Assembly (NCBI GenBank): GCA_023423675.1
Contig: JAFAFD010000428.1
Coordinates: forward strand, 1 to 7,725
Origin: Pseudomonadota bacterium
GTDB lineage: Bacteria > Pseudomonadota > Gammaproteobacteria > Xanthomonadales > Xanthomonadaceae
Direction of reading: 5' to 3'
Length of the DNA stretch: 7,725 nucleotides
Each line of letters begins with the position of its first letter. Within the stretch, counting starts at the first letter, position 1. The notes under the pieces were generated by a model. That model had not been told where the DNA came from, searched no databases, and saw only the letters and a list, made by a program, of their open reading frames with translations. Below, one piece after another: positions 1-7,557 of this stretch. Both the position numbers and the translations under genes were made by a program.

Positions 1-2
1 GC

Positions 3-377
3 CCCACCCTGGGCTACAGCGTCATCGCCATGTGCTGGGGCCCGGGGCAGGGCACGCCGCTGCACGACCACGATGCGATGTGGTGCGTGGAAGGCGTCTG
101 GCAGGGCGAGCTGATTGTCACCCCGTACGCGCTGCTGGAACGGCAGGGCGACCGCCACCGCTTCGCCGCGCAGGAAGCCCTGTACGGCTACCGTGGCAGC
201 GCCGGCAGCCTGATCCCGCCGCACGAGTACCACACGCTGCGCAACGGCAGCGATACCGACGTGGCAGTGTCGGTGCATGTGTACCAGGGGGTGATGGAAC
301 GCAGCGCCGTGTTCGATCCACTCGACGATGGCTGGTACCAGCGCCGGGTGAAGATGATGGAGACCGACGCGGCCTGA
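3..377 (+). CDS. Cysteine dioxygenase-type cupin enzyme, C-terminal part (5' end outside window)
   Basis: This is the C-terminal part of a thiol dioxygenase of the cysteine dioxygenase (CDO) family, non-haem iron cupins that oxidise cysteine or a related thiol to the sulfinic acid in the cytoplasm. The frame is open from the left edge (PTLGYSVIAMCWG...), so the Met codon at 30 is internal and not the start. Visible family features are the HDH iron pair (His codons 63-65 and 69-71), the third iron His in PHEYH (231-233), and a Ser-x-His-x-Tyr motif (SVHVY, Tyr codon 282-284). A Cys at 84-86 lies five residues after the second His, the same spacing as mammalian CDO Cys93, which cross-links to Tyr157. 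The substrate-binding Arg of CDO lies upstream and is not visible, so cysteine versus 3-mercaptopropionate or another thiol cannot be settled. The gene ends with TGA, converging on the LamG gene 52 bases away. Confidence 0.88.
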   Translation, partial: PTLGYSVIAMCWGPGQGTPLHDHDAMWCVEGVWQGELIVTPYALLERQGDRHRFAAQEALYGYRGSAGSLIPPHEYHTLRNGSDTDVAVSVHVYQGVMERSAVFDPLDDGWYQRRVKMMETDAA

Positions 378-393
378 CCGCGCCACGCCCCAG

Positions 394-416
394 GTAGCGC
401 CGGGCCATGCCCGGCG
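394..416. repeat. GTAG-headed stem-loop, SMAG/REP-like element
   Basis: A GTAG tetranucleotide (394-397) is followed directly by a perfect 8-bp inverted repeat, CGCCGGGC (398-405) and GCCCGGCG (409-416), with a CAT loop. A GTAG head joined to a short GC-rich hairpin between genes is the known form of the SMAG repeats of Stenotrophomonas maltophilia, a REP-like family thought to be moved by RAYT (TnpA-REP) transposases. It fills most of the gap between two convergent genes and could also stop or stabilise both transcripts, but there is no T-run on either side, so a classical intrinsic terminator is not supported. Family assignment rests on form only; copy number elsewhere in the genome would settle it. 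Confidence 0.65.
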
Positions 417-429
417 GCGCCGCCTCCCA

Positions 430-3400
430 TCAACGCGGCACGTCGGCCACGTTGTTCAACCGGGTCACTTCCTCGCCGCCATCGGCCAGCGCCACGCGCA
501 CGCGCAGGGCACTGCGGTCACCCGCCGGCAGCGGCAGCGACACCACCACCGTCTTCGGCTGCAGATCCACCGGTGCGGCCATGGCCGGCACCTCGGTGCG
601 GGCGATCTCGCGGCCACGCGCATCCTCCAGCACCGCGACGCCCACGCCGCTGCCGGCATGGCCCAGGCTGTGCACGGTCACGTGCACCTGGCGGCCATCC
701 ACCCGCACATCGCCACGGCCAATGCCCAGGTCCGCGCGGGTCTCCACCGGCGTGCCAACGCTGATCCGCTCGAACTCGAACACCTCGGTGCGGCCCGGGC
801 GGAACTGCATCGGCACCGAGGCGCTGGTTTCCAGCTGCACGGTGCGTTCGGCGGCGGTGCCGTCGATGCGGCCATCACCATCGGCGTCCACGCCGCTGCG
901 CACGCGCCAGGTGCCGCTGGCCACGTTCCAGCCGGTCATGTCGGCGGCGATGGTGCGCGTGCCCAGGTTATGGCTGGTCACGGTGAAGCGTTCGCGCGAG
1001 GGCGCGTGCACCAGCAGGGCAACCTGCTCGGCGGCTCCGTCGCGGTCGAAGCGCCAGCTGACCGTGTGGCCGGGCCAGCTCTGGTTGCGCTTCAGCGCGA
1101 TGCCGCCCAGGCGCGCGCGCTGCAGGAACTCGCTGGGCGCTTCCACGCGGTCGGACCACCAGTGGCCCTCGGTGTTCATGTAGGCGCGCTGCACCTTGGC
1201 CTGCAGGCCGTCGGCGTGCAGCGCGTCGATGTACTTCGTATCGCCGCTGGCCTGCCAGGCCATCAGGCTGGCGAAGCCGGTCTTGCCGGCATCGGCCTCT
1301 GCGGTCAGCTTCGGGTACCAGTCCTGCTGCCTGCCCAGCACGTCGACGTAGTTCTCGCCGAGGTTGGCCAGCGCGCCCGGCCCGCCCCGGGCCACACGGT
1401 AGTCCAGCGCCTGCAGGTACTTCGCATCGCCGGTCCAGCGCCACGCGGCCCAGAACGTGTGCATGGTGTCGCCGCCGCCGGAGCCATTGTTCAACTCGCC
1501 GCCGCGGGTGGCACCGGTGGCCCAGTTGATCTCGTTGGGCAGGGTGAAGCGGCCCTTCTCGTCGGTGCCCGCATGGGCCAGGTAACCATCGGCCAGGCCG
1601 ATCACCAGCTTGCGGCCGGTCGGGTCGGCGTTGTACTGGCCGAGCAGGAACGCCGGGTGCAGCACCGGGAAGGAGTAAGGCTTCTGCCACTGCCAGTTCG
1701 GTTCGCGGTAGACCTTTTTGCCACCGAACCAGTTGCTGGAGAACAGCAGGTTGCCCTGCGGGTTGCGCAGGATGATGCGCTCGTCGAAGGCCTTCACCGT
1801 TTCCATCAGGCGCTCCACGGTCAACGGGTCGCCCCAGTTGAGGTAGAGCATCGCGCTGTTGGTGTTGATGCCTTCCTCGTAGGAATGCAGTTCGTCGGTC
1901 TCGATCGTGCTCAGTCCGTTGCTGAACATGCCATTGCGGTACACCGCATCGGACAGCGCGGTCAGCGAGGCGTTCAGGCGATCCGGCTGCACGCCCATCA
2001 GCGCCAGCCCCGGCCACTGCTGGGTCAGGTCGGAATCATCGGAGATGCCACCGCCGAAATCGCCATAGGCCACCTGCCGCTCGTCGATCCACCAGTCGAC
2101 GAACTGGCGCACCTGGGCCAGATCCTGCACTTGGTTGAACGCCCACGCCGGCACGCCCTTGGGCACGGCCGGTGCGGTGTAGGGCGGGCGGCCCTGGCTG
2201 TTGTAGCTGATGTAGTTCCAGTACAGGCGGCCGAGCTCGTGGTCCGGGTCCACCCGCAGCAGGTCGCTGAGGTCGGCGTACACGCGCGCATACAGGCGCT
2301 GGCGCTTGGAGGTGGTGTGTTCCTCGACCAGGAAGCCCCAGTTGTCGCGCACCTGGTTGAAGCGGTCGGCCACGTGTTCCTTCAGCGCTTCGGCGCGCGG
2401 CTTGAACACCAGGCGGATCTGCGCGCCGTCCAGCGCGGCGGCATCGAAGCCCGGCGCTGCCGAGGCAATGCTCAGCCACAGGCTGTCGGGGGTGAGGATG
2501 CGGTCGCGCAGGTCCAGCCACAGCGTGCGCTTCTGCCCCGGCTGCACCGACACCGAGACATCGATCATGTCGCGCGCCGGCCAGATCGGGTCCTTGATGC
2601 GGAGGTTCAGCGGAATCAGGCCGTCGTGGGTAGCCGGCAGGTCCAGCGCGGGAAGGTCGATGGCCACGCCGTCCAGGCCGTCATGCATGTTCTCCCAGCT
2701 GTAGGCCCAGCTGCGGATCAACGGCTGGTTGGCCGGCGCGTCACCGACGCCCGAGGGGATCAGCACGTGCACGATCGGCCGCGGCTGCGTCGGCAGGCTG
2801 TCGGCACCACGGCGGCGCGAGCCTGCGCCCTTGGGCAGGGCCATCACCGTGCTGCGCTCGGCGGCCGGGTAGCGGCCATCGATGTAGTGCCGCAGCGCAT
2901 CGAGGTTGGTGTAGTCGGGCAGGGCCTGGCTGTCGATCACGTAGGTCTGCTTGACCGTGCCTTCCGGCTCGGCGCCTTCGCTCACGTTGTAGGCCCAGAC
3001 TTCCTGGATCGGGGTTTCCTGTTCGACATTGCTGAAACGCAGCACGCCGCCCTGCTGTGCCGGAATGTCCTGCACGCTGCGCACCACGCCGCGCGGGCGG
3101 GTGGCCAGCACCTCGGTGGCATGTTCGGCATCGGGCCCATGCGCCAGGCTGCCGAAGGCCGCACCGCGGATCTCCATGCGGTTCACCGTCTCGCCGGCTG
3201 GCAGGGTCAGGTCCAGGTGCTGGCCGCTTTCCACGTAGGTGTTCCAGTCCGGCAGCTGGAAGTAATCGTTGCGGCCGGGCAGGCGCGAGCGGTTGTAGAC
3301 GCCCGGCCAGGTGGTTTCCGCGATGCCGTCGGTAGCCTTCCACATCCACGCCTTGTGGTCGCGCGTATCGGCGAACTCGATCTTGCGGATGCGCGTACCG

Positions 3401-4248
3401 GCAGCGGCCAGCGCCGGCGGTGCGGCGCCTTCCCAACCGAAGCGATGGCGCCACGCGCGCTCGTCGCTGGCCGGCGCCACCGCGCTGGCCGGCGCCTTGC
3501 CACTCGCCAGTGCCTGCACGGCGGGGGCGTCGAGCATGCGGTCGTACACGCGAATGTGCTGGAAATCGCTGCCACGCAGGAAGTTGTAGCGGCTCTGCAC
3601 CTGGTAGGGCGCCATCACCCGCCCGGCCAGGCCGAGCTGGTCCAGCGCCGCATCGTAATCGCCTGTGGCTTGTGCACGCGCCACTTCGCGGCCATCGACG
3701 AACAGGCGCACGCCCTGGTCCTCGTCCCAGGCGAAGGCCAGGTGCAGCCACTGCTCCGGCCGCGGCGGCGTATCCATGCGGAACGACACGCGGCTGCGTG
3801 CTAGGTTGGCATCGGTGACGAAGGCATCGAAGCCGTGCCCGTTCCAGTCGATGCGCAGCCAGGCCATGTCCCAGCTGCTGTGGTCGGCATAGCCGACGCG
3901 GAAGATCACGAACGGCGCTTCGCCCACCGCGTAGCGCGGGCGCCAGTCGAAGGCCAGGGTGCCGCGCTGGGCCTGGATGTTGCCCGGCGCATCCCAGGCC
4001 AGCACGCCATCGTCCTCCCACTGGATCGCCTTGCCGCGTGCCCCGTCATCGACCACCGCCGCCTTGTCGCGGAAGTTCGGCACCGCTTCGCCCTGCGCCG
4101 TCACGGCGGTCAATCCCTGGTTGGCGTCGACGTGGAACAGCAGCGTCGGCGACGGTGCGGCCAGCGCGGGCAGCGCGGTGGACAGCGACAGCGCGGCCAC
4201 CAGCAGGCGACGGCGCGGGCGGGGCAGGACAGAAGCGGTACGGTGCAT
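430..4248 (-). CDS. Exported multidomain LamG/CARDB protein, putative polysaccharide-active enzyme
   Basis: A 1272-residue exported protein. A Sec signal peptide (RPRRR, then a hydrophobic stretch at about 15-26, cut near ALA|AP at 30/31) has no lipobox, so a periplasmic or secreted location is likely. Domains in order: LamG/concanavalin-like fold at about 33-250, with the typical WLHLAFAWDEDQGVRLFVDG segment (167-186); a discoidin-like segment at about 285-425 (TDGIAETTWPGVYNR); a beta-rich linker at about 490-620; a helical region at about 625-1060 with repeated hairpin signatures WRWTGDAKYLQAL (935 on) and AWQASGDTKYIDAL (997 on), as in alpha/alpha-toroid glycosidases and lyases; a beta domain with a calcium-loop-like DADGDGRID (1121-1129); and a CARDB-like C-terminus ending TRLNNVADV. 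Acid-rich GGGISDDSD (732-740) is a candidate active-site loop. I find no cysteine in the protein. I cannot place the central domain in a named CAZy family, so enzymatic action on a polysaccharide is inference. The start is supported by the signal peptide and an AAGGAAGG site. It is probably cotranscribed with the TonB-dependent receptor gene upstream. Confidence 0.85.
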   Translation of the reverse strand: MHRTASVLPRPRRRLLVAALSLSTALPALAAPSPTLLFHVDANQGLTAVTAQGEAVPNFRDKAAVVDDGARGKAIQWEDDGVLAWDAPGNIQAQRGTLAFDWRPRYAVGEAPFVIFRVGYADHSSWDMAWLRIDWNGHGFDAFVTDANLARSRVSFRMDTPPRPEQWLHLAFAWDEDQGVRLFVDGREVARAQATGDYDAALDQLGLAGRVMAPYQVQSRYNFLRGSDFQHIRVYDRMLDAPAVQALASGKAPASAVAPASDERAWRHRFGWEGAAPPALAAAGTRIRKIEFADTRDHKAWMWKATDGIAETTWPGVYNRSRLPGRNDYFQLPDWNTYVESGQHLDLTLPAGETVNRMEIRGAAFGSLAHGPDAEHATEVLATRPRGVVRSVQDIPAQQGGVLRFSNVEQETPIQEVWAYNVSEGAEPEGTVKQTYVIDSQALPDYTNLDALRHYIDGRYPAAERSTVMALPKGAGSRRRGADSLPTQPRPIVHVLIPSGVGDAPANQPLIRSWAYSWENMHDGLDGVAIDLPALDLPATHDGLIPLNLRIKDPIWPARDMIDVSVSVQPGQKRTLWLDLRDRILTPDSLWLSIASAAPGFDAAALDGAQIRLVFKPRAEALKEHVADRFNQVRDNWGFLVEEHTTSKRQRLYARVYADLSDLLRVDPDHELGRLYWNYISYNSQGRPPYTAPAVPKGVPAWAFNQVQDLAQVRQFVDWWIDERQVAYGDFGGGISDDSDLTQQWPGLALMGVQPDRLNASLTALSDAVYRNGMFSNGLSTIETDELHSYEEGINTNSAMLYLNWGDPLTVERLMETVKAFDERIILRNPQGNLLFSSNWFGGKKVYREPNWQWQKPYSFPVLHPAFLLGQYNADPTGRKLVIGLADGYLAHAGTDEKGRFTLPNEINWATGATRGGELNNGSGGGDTMHTFWAAWRWTGDAKYLQALDYRVARGGPGALANLGENYVDVLGRQQDWYPKLTAEADAGKTGFASLMAWQASGDTKYIDALHADGLQAKVQRAYMNTEGHWWSDRVEAPSEFLQRARLGGIALKRNQSWPGHTVSWRFDRDGAAEQVALLVHAPSRERFTVTSHNLGTRTIAADMTGWNVASGTWRVRSGVDADGDGRIDGTAAERTVQLETSASVPMQFRPGRTEVFEFERISVGTPVETRADLGIGRGDVRVDGRQVHVTVHSLGHAGSGVGVAVLEDARGREIARTEVPAMAAPVDLQPKTVVVSLPLPAGDRSALRVRVALADGGEEVTRLNNVADVPR

Positions 4249-4252
4249 GGAA

Positions 4253-4260
4253 CCTTCCTT
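4253..4260 (-). promoter_or_regulatory. Ribosome binding site of the LamG protein gene
   Basis: On the minus strand AAGGAAGG stands four bases before the ATG at 4248. It fixes this ATG over two nearby out-of-frame ATGs in the 75-base spacer (4286-4288 and 4268-4270). The spacer (4249-4323) shows no stem-loop with a T-run and no clear promoter, which supports cotranscription with the receptor gene. Confidence 0.75.
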
Positions 4261-4323
4261 TCAGCAGCATTCGACGGTGCAGCGGCATGGCGGCGGTGCG
4301 GTACGGCGGGGCAGGGCGTGCGC

Positions 4324-7300
4324 TCAGAACTTGTAGCGCAGCCCCAGGTAGTACTGGCGCCCGGTGTGGGTGTAGCGGTCGGGCAGTGACAGCGCCGAAT
4401 CGACGTAGCGTTCGTCGGCACTGTCCAGAAGGTTGATCGCCTCGAAGCTGACGGTCAGCTGCTTGTTGAACTTCCAGGACATGTTGAAATCCACGTTCTT
4501 GACGCTGTACTTGCCGGTGACGTCGGCGGTGGCGTACTGGTTGCCGTCCAGGTCCCAGACGTTTTCCTGGGTCAGGATCTGGTTGATGTAGGCATCGCGA
4601 TAGCTGGTGGACACGCGCGCGCTGAAGCGGCCGTCGTCGTAGTACACGGTGGCGTTGTACGAGTTCGGCGACAGGTTCAGCAGGTCGTTCTCGGTGTAGG
4701 TGGTGACGATGGTGTCGCCACTGCCGGAGCTGAAGAGATATTTGATCTTCGAATCGACGTGGGTGTAGTTCAGCTGCACGCCGAAGTTCTTCCAGAAGCC
4801 GGGCAGGAAGCTGAAGGGCTGCTGGTAGGTCAGCTCATAGCCCTTCAACGGACCGCCCGGGGTGTTGAAGTAGCTCTGCACGTTGAACAGCGTGTTCGGG
4901 CTGAAGCCGGCCGGCAGCAGGTCCAGCGAATAGCCCATGTCACCCCAGGTGGTCAGCAGTCGGGTGCGCTGCACGTAGGTTTCGATGTCCTTGTAGAACA
5001 CCGCCGCCGACAGCAGGGCGCCTTCCTGGAAGTACCACTCCGCGCTCAGGTCGTAGTTGGTGGAGCGGAACGGATCCAGCTTCGGGTTGCCCAGGTTGAT
5101 CGAGTAGTAGCGGTCCTCGTCGAGGAAGCTGGTCGGGCCACCGCTGACGCTGGGCGACAGGTTGGACAGGGTCGGCCGGGCCATCGTCTTGGCCGCACCG
5201 AAGCGCAGCACGACGCTGTCGGTCAGGTCCCAGGCCAGGTTCAGCGAGGGCAGCCAGTCGTCGTAGCGATGGCCGACGGTGGTGGCCACCAGCAGGCGCT
5301 CGCCGGCATCGGCGGTGGCGCTGGCCACGCCCAGGAACGGTTCGCAGGCTGCTGACAGGTCGCTGCTGCTGGCCGCCTGGCACGGCGCGTAGCCGCTGGC
5401 GTCGATCTCGGTACGCACATAGCGCAGGCCGAGGTTGCCGCGGAACGGGCGGTCCCACAGCTCGGTGTTGAAGTCCAGCTGCAGGTAGCTGGCGTAGCTC
5501 TTTTCGGTCACGTCGAAGTTGTTGTTCGATGCACCGAAGTGGCCGACGCCGGCCAGGCGGTAGTCACCGCCAAGGGTGCCGGTGTTGCAGTTGCAGTAGA
5601 TGTCCAGCAGCTCGGCGATGCGGTTGAAGTCGGGGATCAGCCAGCTGCCCGGCGTGCTGCCGTCCAGGCCCTTGCCGAAGCCATCGAGCGTGGTGGACAG
5701 GTCACCCACGCCGACGCCGTCGGGCAGCGCCTGCGACATGCGGCCGTAACTGATGTTGCGGTACTCCTGCGTGCGCATGCCGTAGTCCTTGTAGGCCAGG
5801 CCGCCGCGCAGGGTGAAGGTGGGCGACACGTTGAAGGTCAGGTCGACCTTGGCGGTGTCGAAGCTGTTGTCGACGTATTGCGGGTTCAGGCGCACTTCGC
5901 TGATGTTGCCGCCACGCGCGGTGCCGTTGGCGTTCACCGGCGCGGTGCCGTAGCCCAGCCACTGCCACGAGGCCGCATCGCCCAGCGCGAAGGGGAAGGT
6001 CATCGACGGCATGCTGGCGCCGTTGCGCATGTCCAGCACGAAGCCATCCAGGTTGCTGTTGTCGAAGCTGACCATGGAGAACACCGGCCGCTCGAAGCTG
6101 GACGAGGAATGGCCGACCAGCGCATCCAGACGCAGCGCATCGTTGAAGCGGTGTTCGAAGTTCAGGCTGGCCTGCTTGAACTCGGTGCTCTCTTCGATGG
6201 CGGTCGACTCGGTGCGGAAGTCGACGTTGTCGAACACGCCGTAGACCAGCCGGTTCTGCGCATCCACCTGCGCCTCACGCACCACGATCTGGGTCTTGCC
6301 GCCGTACTGCGCGGTGCGGTGCAGGTTGGCGCCGATCGAATCCTCGCGCTGGTCCTTGTCCAGCTTCGAATACATCAGGTCGAGGTTGAGCAGGCTGTCC
6401 GGGCTGAAGCGGAACTGCAGCGCGCCGGTGACACCGAGCCGTTCGATCTCGTGCTCGGTGCGGATGTAGCGCGGGTAGCGCGGGATCCACGCATTGGTGG
6501 CCGTCTCGTAGGCGGCGATGTTCCCGGCGGTCGCTTCCGGGCGGTCGATGCCGGTGCCGCAGTGGGTGGCATCGATGCCATAGCTGCCCCAGCCGTTGCT
6601 GCGCGCCTGGTTGGCGGCGCTGCCGACGCCCTGCGCGGTTTCATTCGCGGCCGGGTTGCGCGGCGTCTGCGGGTCGTAGCCGGCCGGGCTGCAGAAGCCG
6701 TAGGTGCCGTTGTTGGCGGCGGTGGCCTGGTTGGAGTTGCGGTAGTTGCCGTGCTCCCAGCGCACTGGGTTGTAGCCTTCCTCGAAGATCGTGCGCTTGC
6801 TCCACGCCACCGACATCAGCGCACCGAAGCGGCCATCGGCCCAGGTGTTGCTCAGCAGCGCCGACACGCGCGGGTCTTTCGAGCGCGACAGTTCGTTGTA
6901 GCCGTACTGGCCGTTGAGCGAGGCCTGGAAGCCTTCGAAATCGAACGGCCGCGATGCGCGCAGGTCAACGGTGGCACCCAGCGAACCTTCGTCCATCTGC
7001 GCCGACTGGGTCTTGTTGACCTTGACCCGGCTGAACAGTTCGGAGGCGAAGGTGTTGAAGTCGAAGCCACGGCTGCGGTTGACGCCGGTGGTGCCGCTGC
7101 CTGCGGTGGACAACGCTTCCAGGCCGTTGATGCGTACGCGGGTGAAGTCCGAACCCAGACCGCGCACCGAGATCTGCTGGCCTTCGCCGCCTTCGCGGTC
7201 GATGGACACACCGGCGATGCGCTGCATCGATTCGGCCAGGTTCAGATCGGGAAACTTGCCGATGTCCTCGGCGTAGATCGCATCGACCTGCTCGACGCTG

Positions 7301-7506
7301 TAGCGCTTTTCGTCCAGCGACTGCTGCAGGCTTTCACGGTAGGTGGCCTTGACCTCCACCTTGTCCAGGTCGACCGCATCGGGGGCGGCCGCAGCCGCTT
7401 CCGGGGTCTGTTGTGCATGCGCGGCGTGGCTCAGCACCAGTCCGATCGACAGGGCAAGCACGGTGAGCGGCGCGCGGCCGCGGTGAAGCGCGAGCGACGA
7501 ATCCAT
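4324..7506 (-). CDS. TonB-dependent outer-membrane receptor, Xanthomonas/Caulobacter type
   Basis: A 1060-residue outer-membrane receptor that takes up a ligand, probably a glycan, using energy passed on by TonB-ExbB-ExbD. A signal peptide ends near AHA|QQ (31/32). A TonB-box-like LDKVEVKA lies at 47-54, followed by the plug at about 65-185 (FPDLNLAESMQRIAGV; VRGLGSDFTRVRINGLE). The rest is a large beta-barrel ending in YYLGLRYKF, with the C-terminal aromatic residue expected for BamA-dependent insertion. The segment between signal and plug is too short for an STN domain, so it is not a FecA-like signal transducer. The length and the ISVRGLGSDF/IYAEDIGKFPD plug style fit the TIGR01782-type TonB-Xanth-Caul receptors, many of which sit in carbohydrate-utilisation loci. 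Six cysteines fall in probable extracellular loops (272, 316, 638, 640, 709, 721), suggesting disulfides. The gene lies 75 bases upstream of the LamG gene in the same direction. The ligand is not readable; a glycan is inferred from the neighbour. Confidence 0.93.
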   Translation of the reverse strand: MDSSLALHRGRAPLTVLALSIGLVLSHAAHAQQTPEAAAAAPDAVDLDKVEVKATYRESLQQSLDEKRYSVEQVDAIYAEDIGKFPDLNLAESMQRIAGVSIDREGGEGQQISVRGLGSDFTRVRINGLEALSTAGSGTTGVNRSRGFDFNTFASELFSRVKVNKTQSAQMDEGSLGATVDLRASRPFDFEGFQASLNGQYGYNELSRSKDPRVSALLSNTWADGRFGALMSVAWSKRTIFEEGYNPVRWEHGNYRNSNQATAANNGTYGFCSPAGYDPQTPRNPAANETAQGVGSAANQARSNGWGSYGIDATHCGTGIDRPEATAGNIAAYETATNAWIPRYPRYIRTEHEIERLGVTGALQFRFSPDSLLNLDLMYSKLDKDQREDSIGANLHRTAQYGGKTQIVVREAQVDAQNRLVYGVFDNVDFRTESTAIEESTEFKQASLNFEHRFNDALRLDALVGHSSSSFERPVFSMVSFDNSNLDGFVLDMRNGASMPSMTFPFALGDAASWQWLGYGTAPVNANGTARGGNISEVRLNPQYVDNSFDTAKVDLTFNVSPTFTLRGGLAYKDYGMRTQEYRNISYGRMSQALPDGVGVGDLSTTLDGFGKGLDGSTPGSWLIPDFNRIAELLDIYCNCNTGTLGGDYRLAGVGHFGASNNNFDVTEKSYASYLQLDFNTELWDRPFRGNLGLRYVRTEIDASGYAPCQAASSSDLSAACEPFLGVASATADAGERLLVATTVGHRYDDWLPSLNLAWDLTDSVVLRFGAAKTMARPTLSNLSPSVSGGPTSFLDEDRYYSINLGNPKLDPFRSTNYDLSAEWYFQEGALLSAAVFYKDIETYVQRTRLLTTWGDMGYSLDLLPAGFSPNTLFNVQSYFNTPGGPLKGYELTYQQPFSFLPGFWKNFGVQLNYTHVDSKIKYLFSSGSGDTIVTTYTENDLLNLSPNSYNATVYYDDGRFSARVSTSYRDAYINQILTQENVWDLDGNQYATADVTGKYSVKNVDFNMSWKFNKQLTVSFEAINLLDSADERYVDSALSLPDRYTHTGRQYYLGLRYKF

Positions 7507-7513
7507 CTGAAAT

Positions 7514-7520
7514 CCCCTCC
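7514..7520 (-). promoter_or_regulatory. Ribosome binding site of the receptor gene
   Basis: On the minus strand GGAGGGG is followed by ATTTCAG and the ATG at 7506, a spacing of seven bases. Together with the signal peptide that begins directly at this Met, it supports the chosen start. Confidence 0.75.
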
Positions 7521-7557
7521 CAGGGTGTCCTCAAGCGTTGCGAAGGCGTTCTAGCGT

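Noticed and set aside
407..1183. A 258-codon open frame on the + strand beginning inside the GTAG hairpin
   Set aside because: It starts in the hairpin loop, lacks a ribosome binding site, and has a Ser/Arg/Thr/Pro-rich translation typical of a shadow frame.
658..3804. A 1048-codon open frame on the + strand, opposite the LamG gene
   Set aside because: It is wholly antisense to a gene with a signal peptide, recognisable domains and a ribosome binding site. Its translation is rich in Ala, Val, Gly, Arg and His with no recognisable domain, as expected from the complementary frame of high-GC coding DNA.
4046..4288. An alternative ATG in the spacer upstream of the LamG gene
   Set aside because: The ATG at 4286-4288 is out of frame with the LamG protein, and its 80-codon frame overlaps the signal-peptide coding region with no family features.
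4249..4323. Possible terminator between the receptor and LamG genes
   Set aside because: No GC-rich stem followed by a T-run is visible on the minus strand, so an operon is the better reading.
5539..7554. A 671-codon open frame on the + strand, opposite the receptor gene
   Set aside because: Same reasoning: antisense to a clear TonB-dependent receptor gene, low-complexity composition, no domain or signal peptide.
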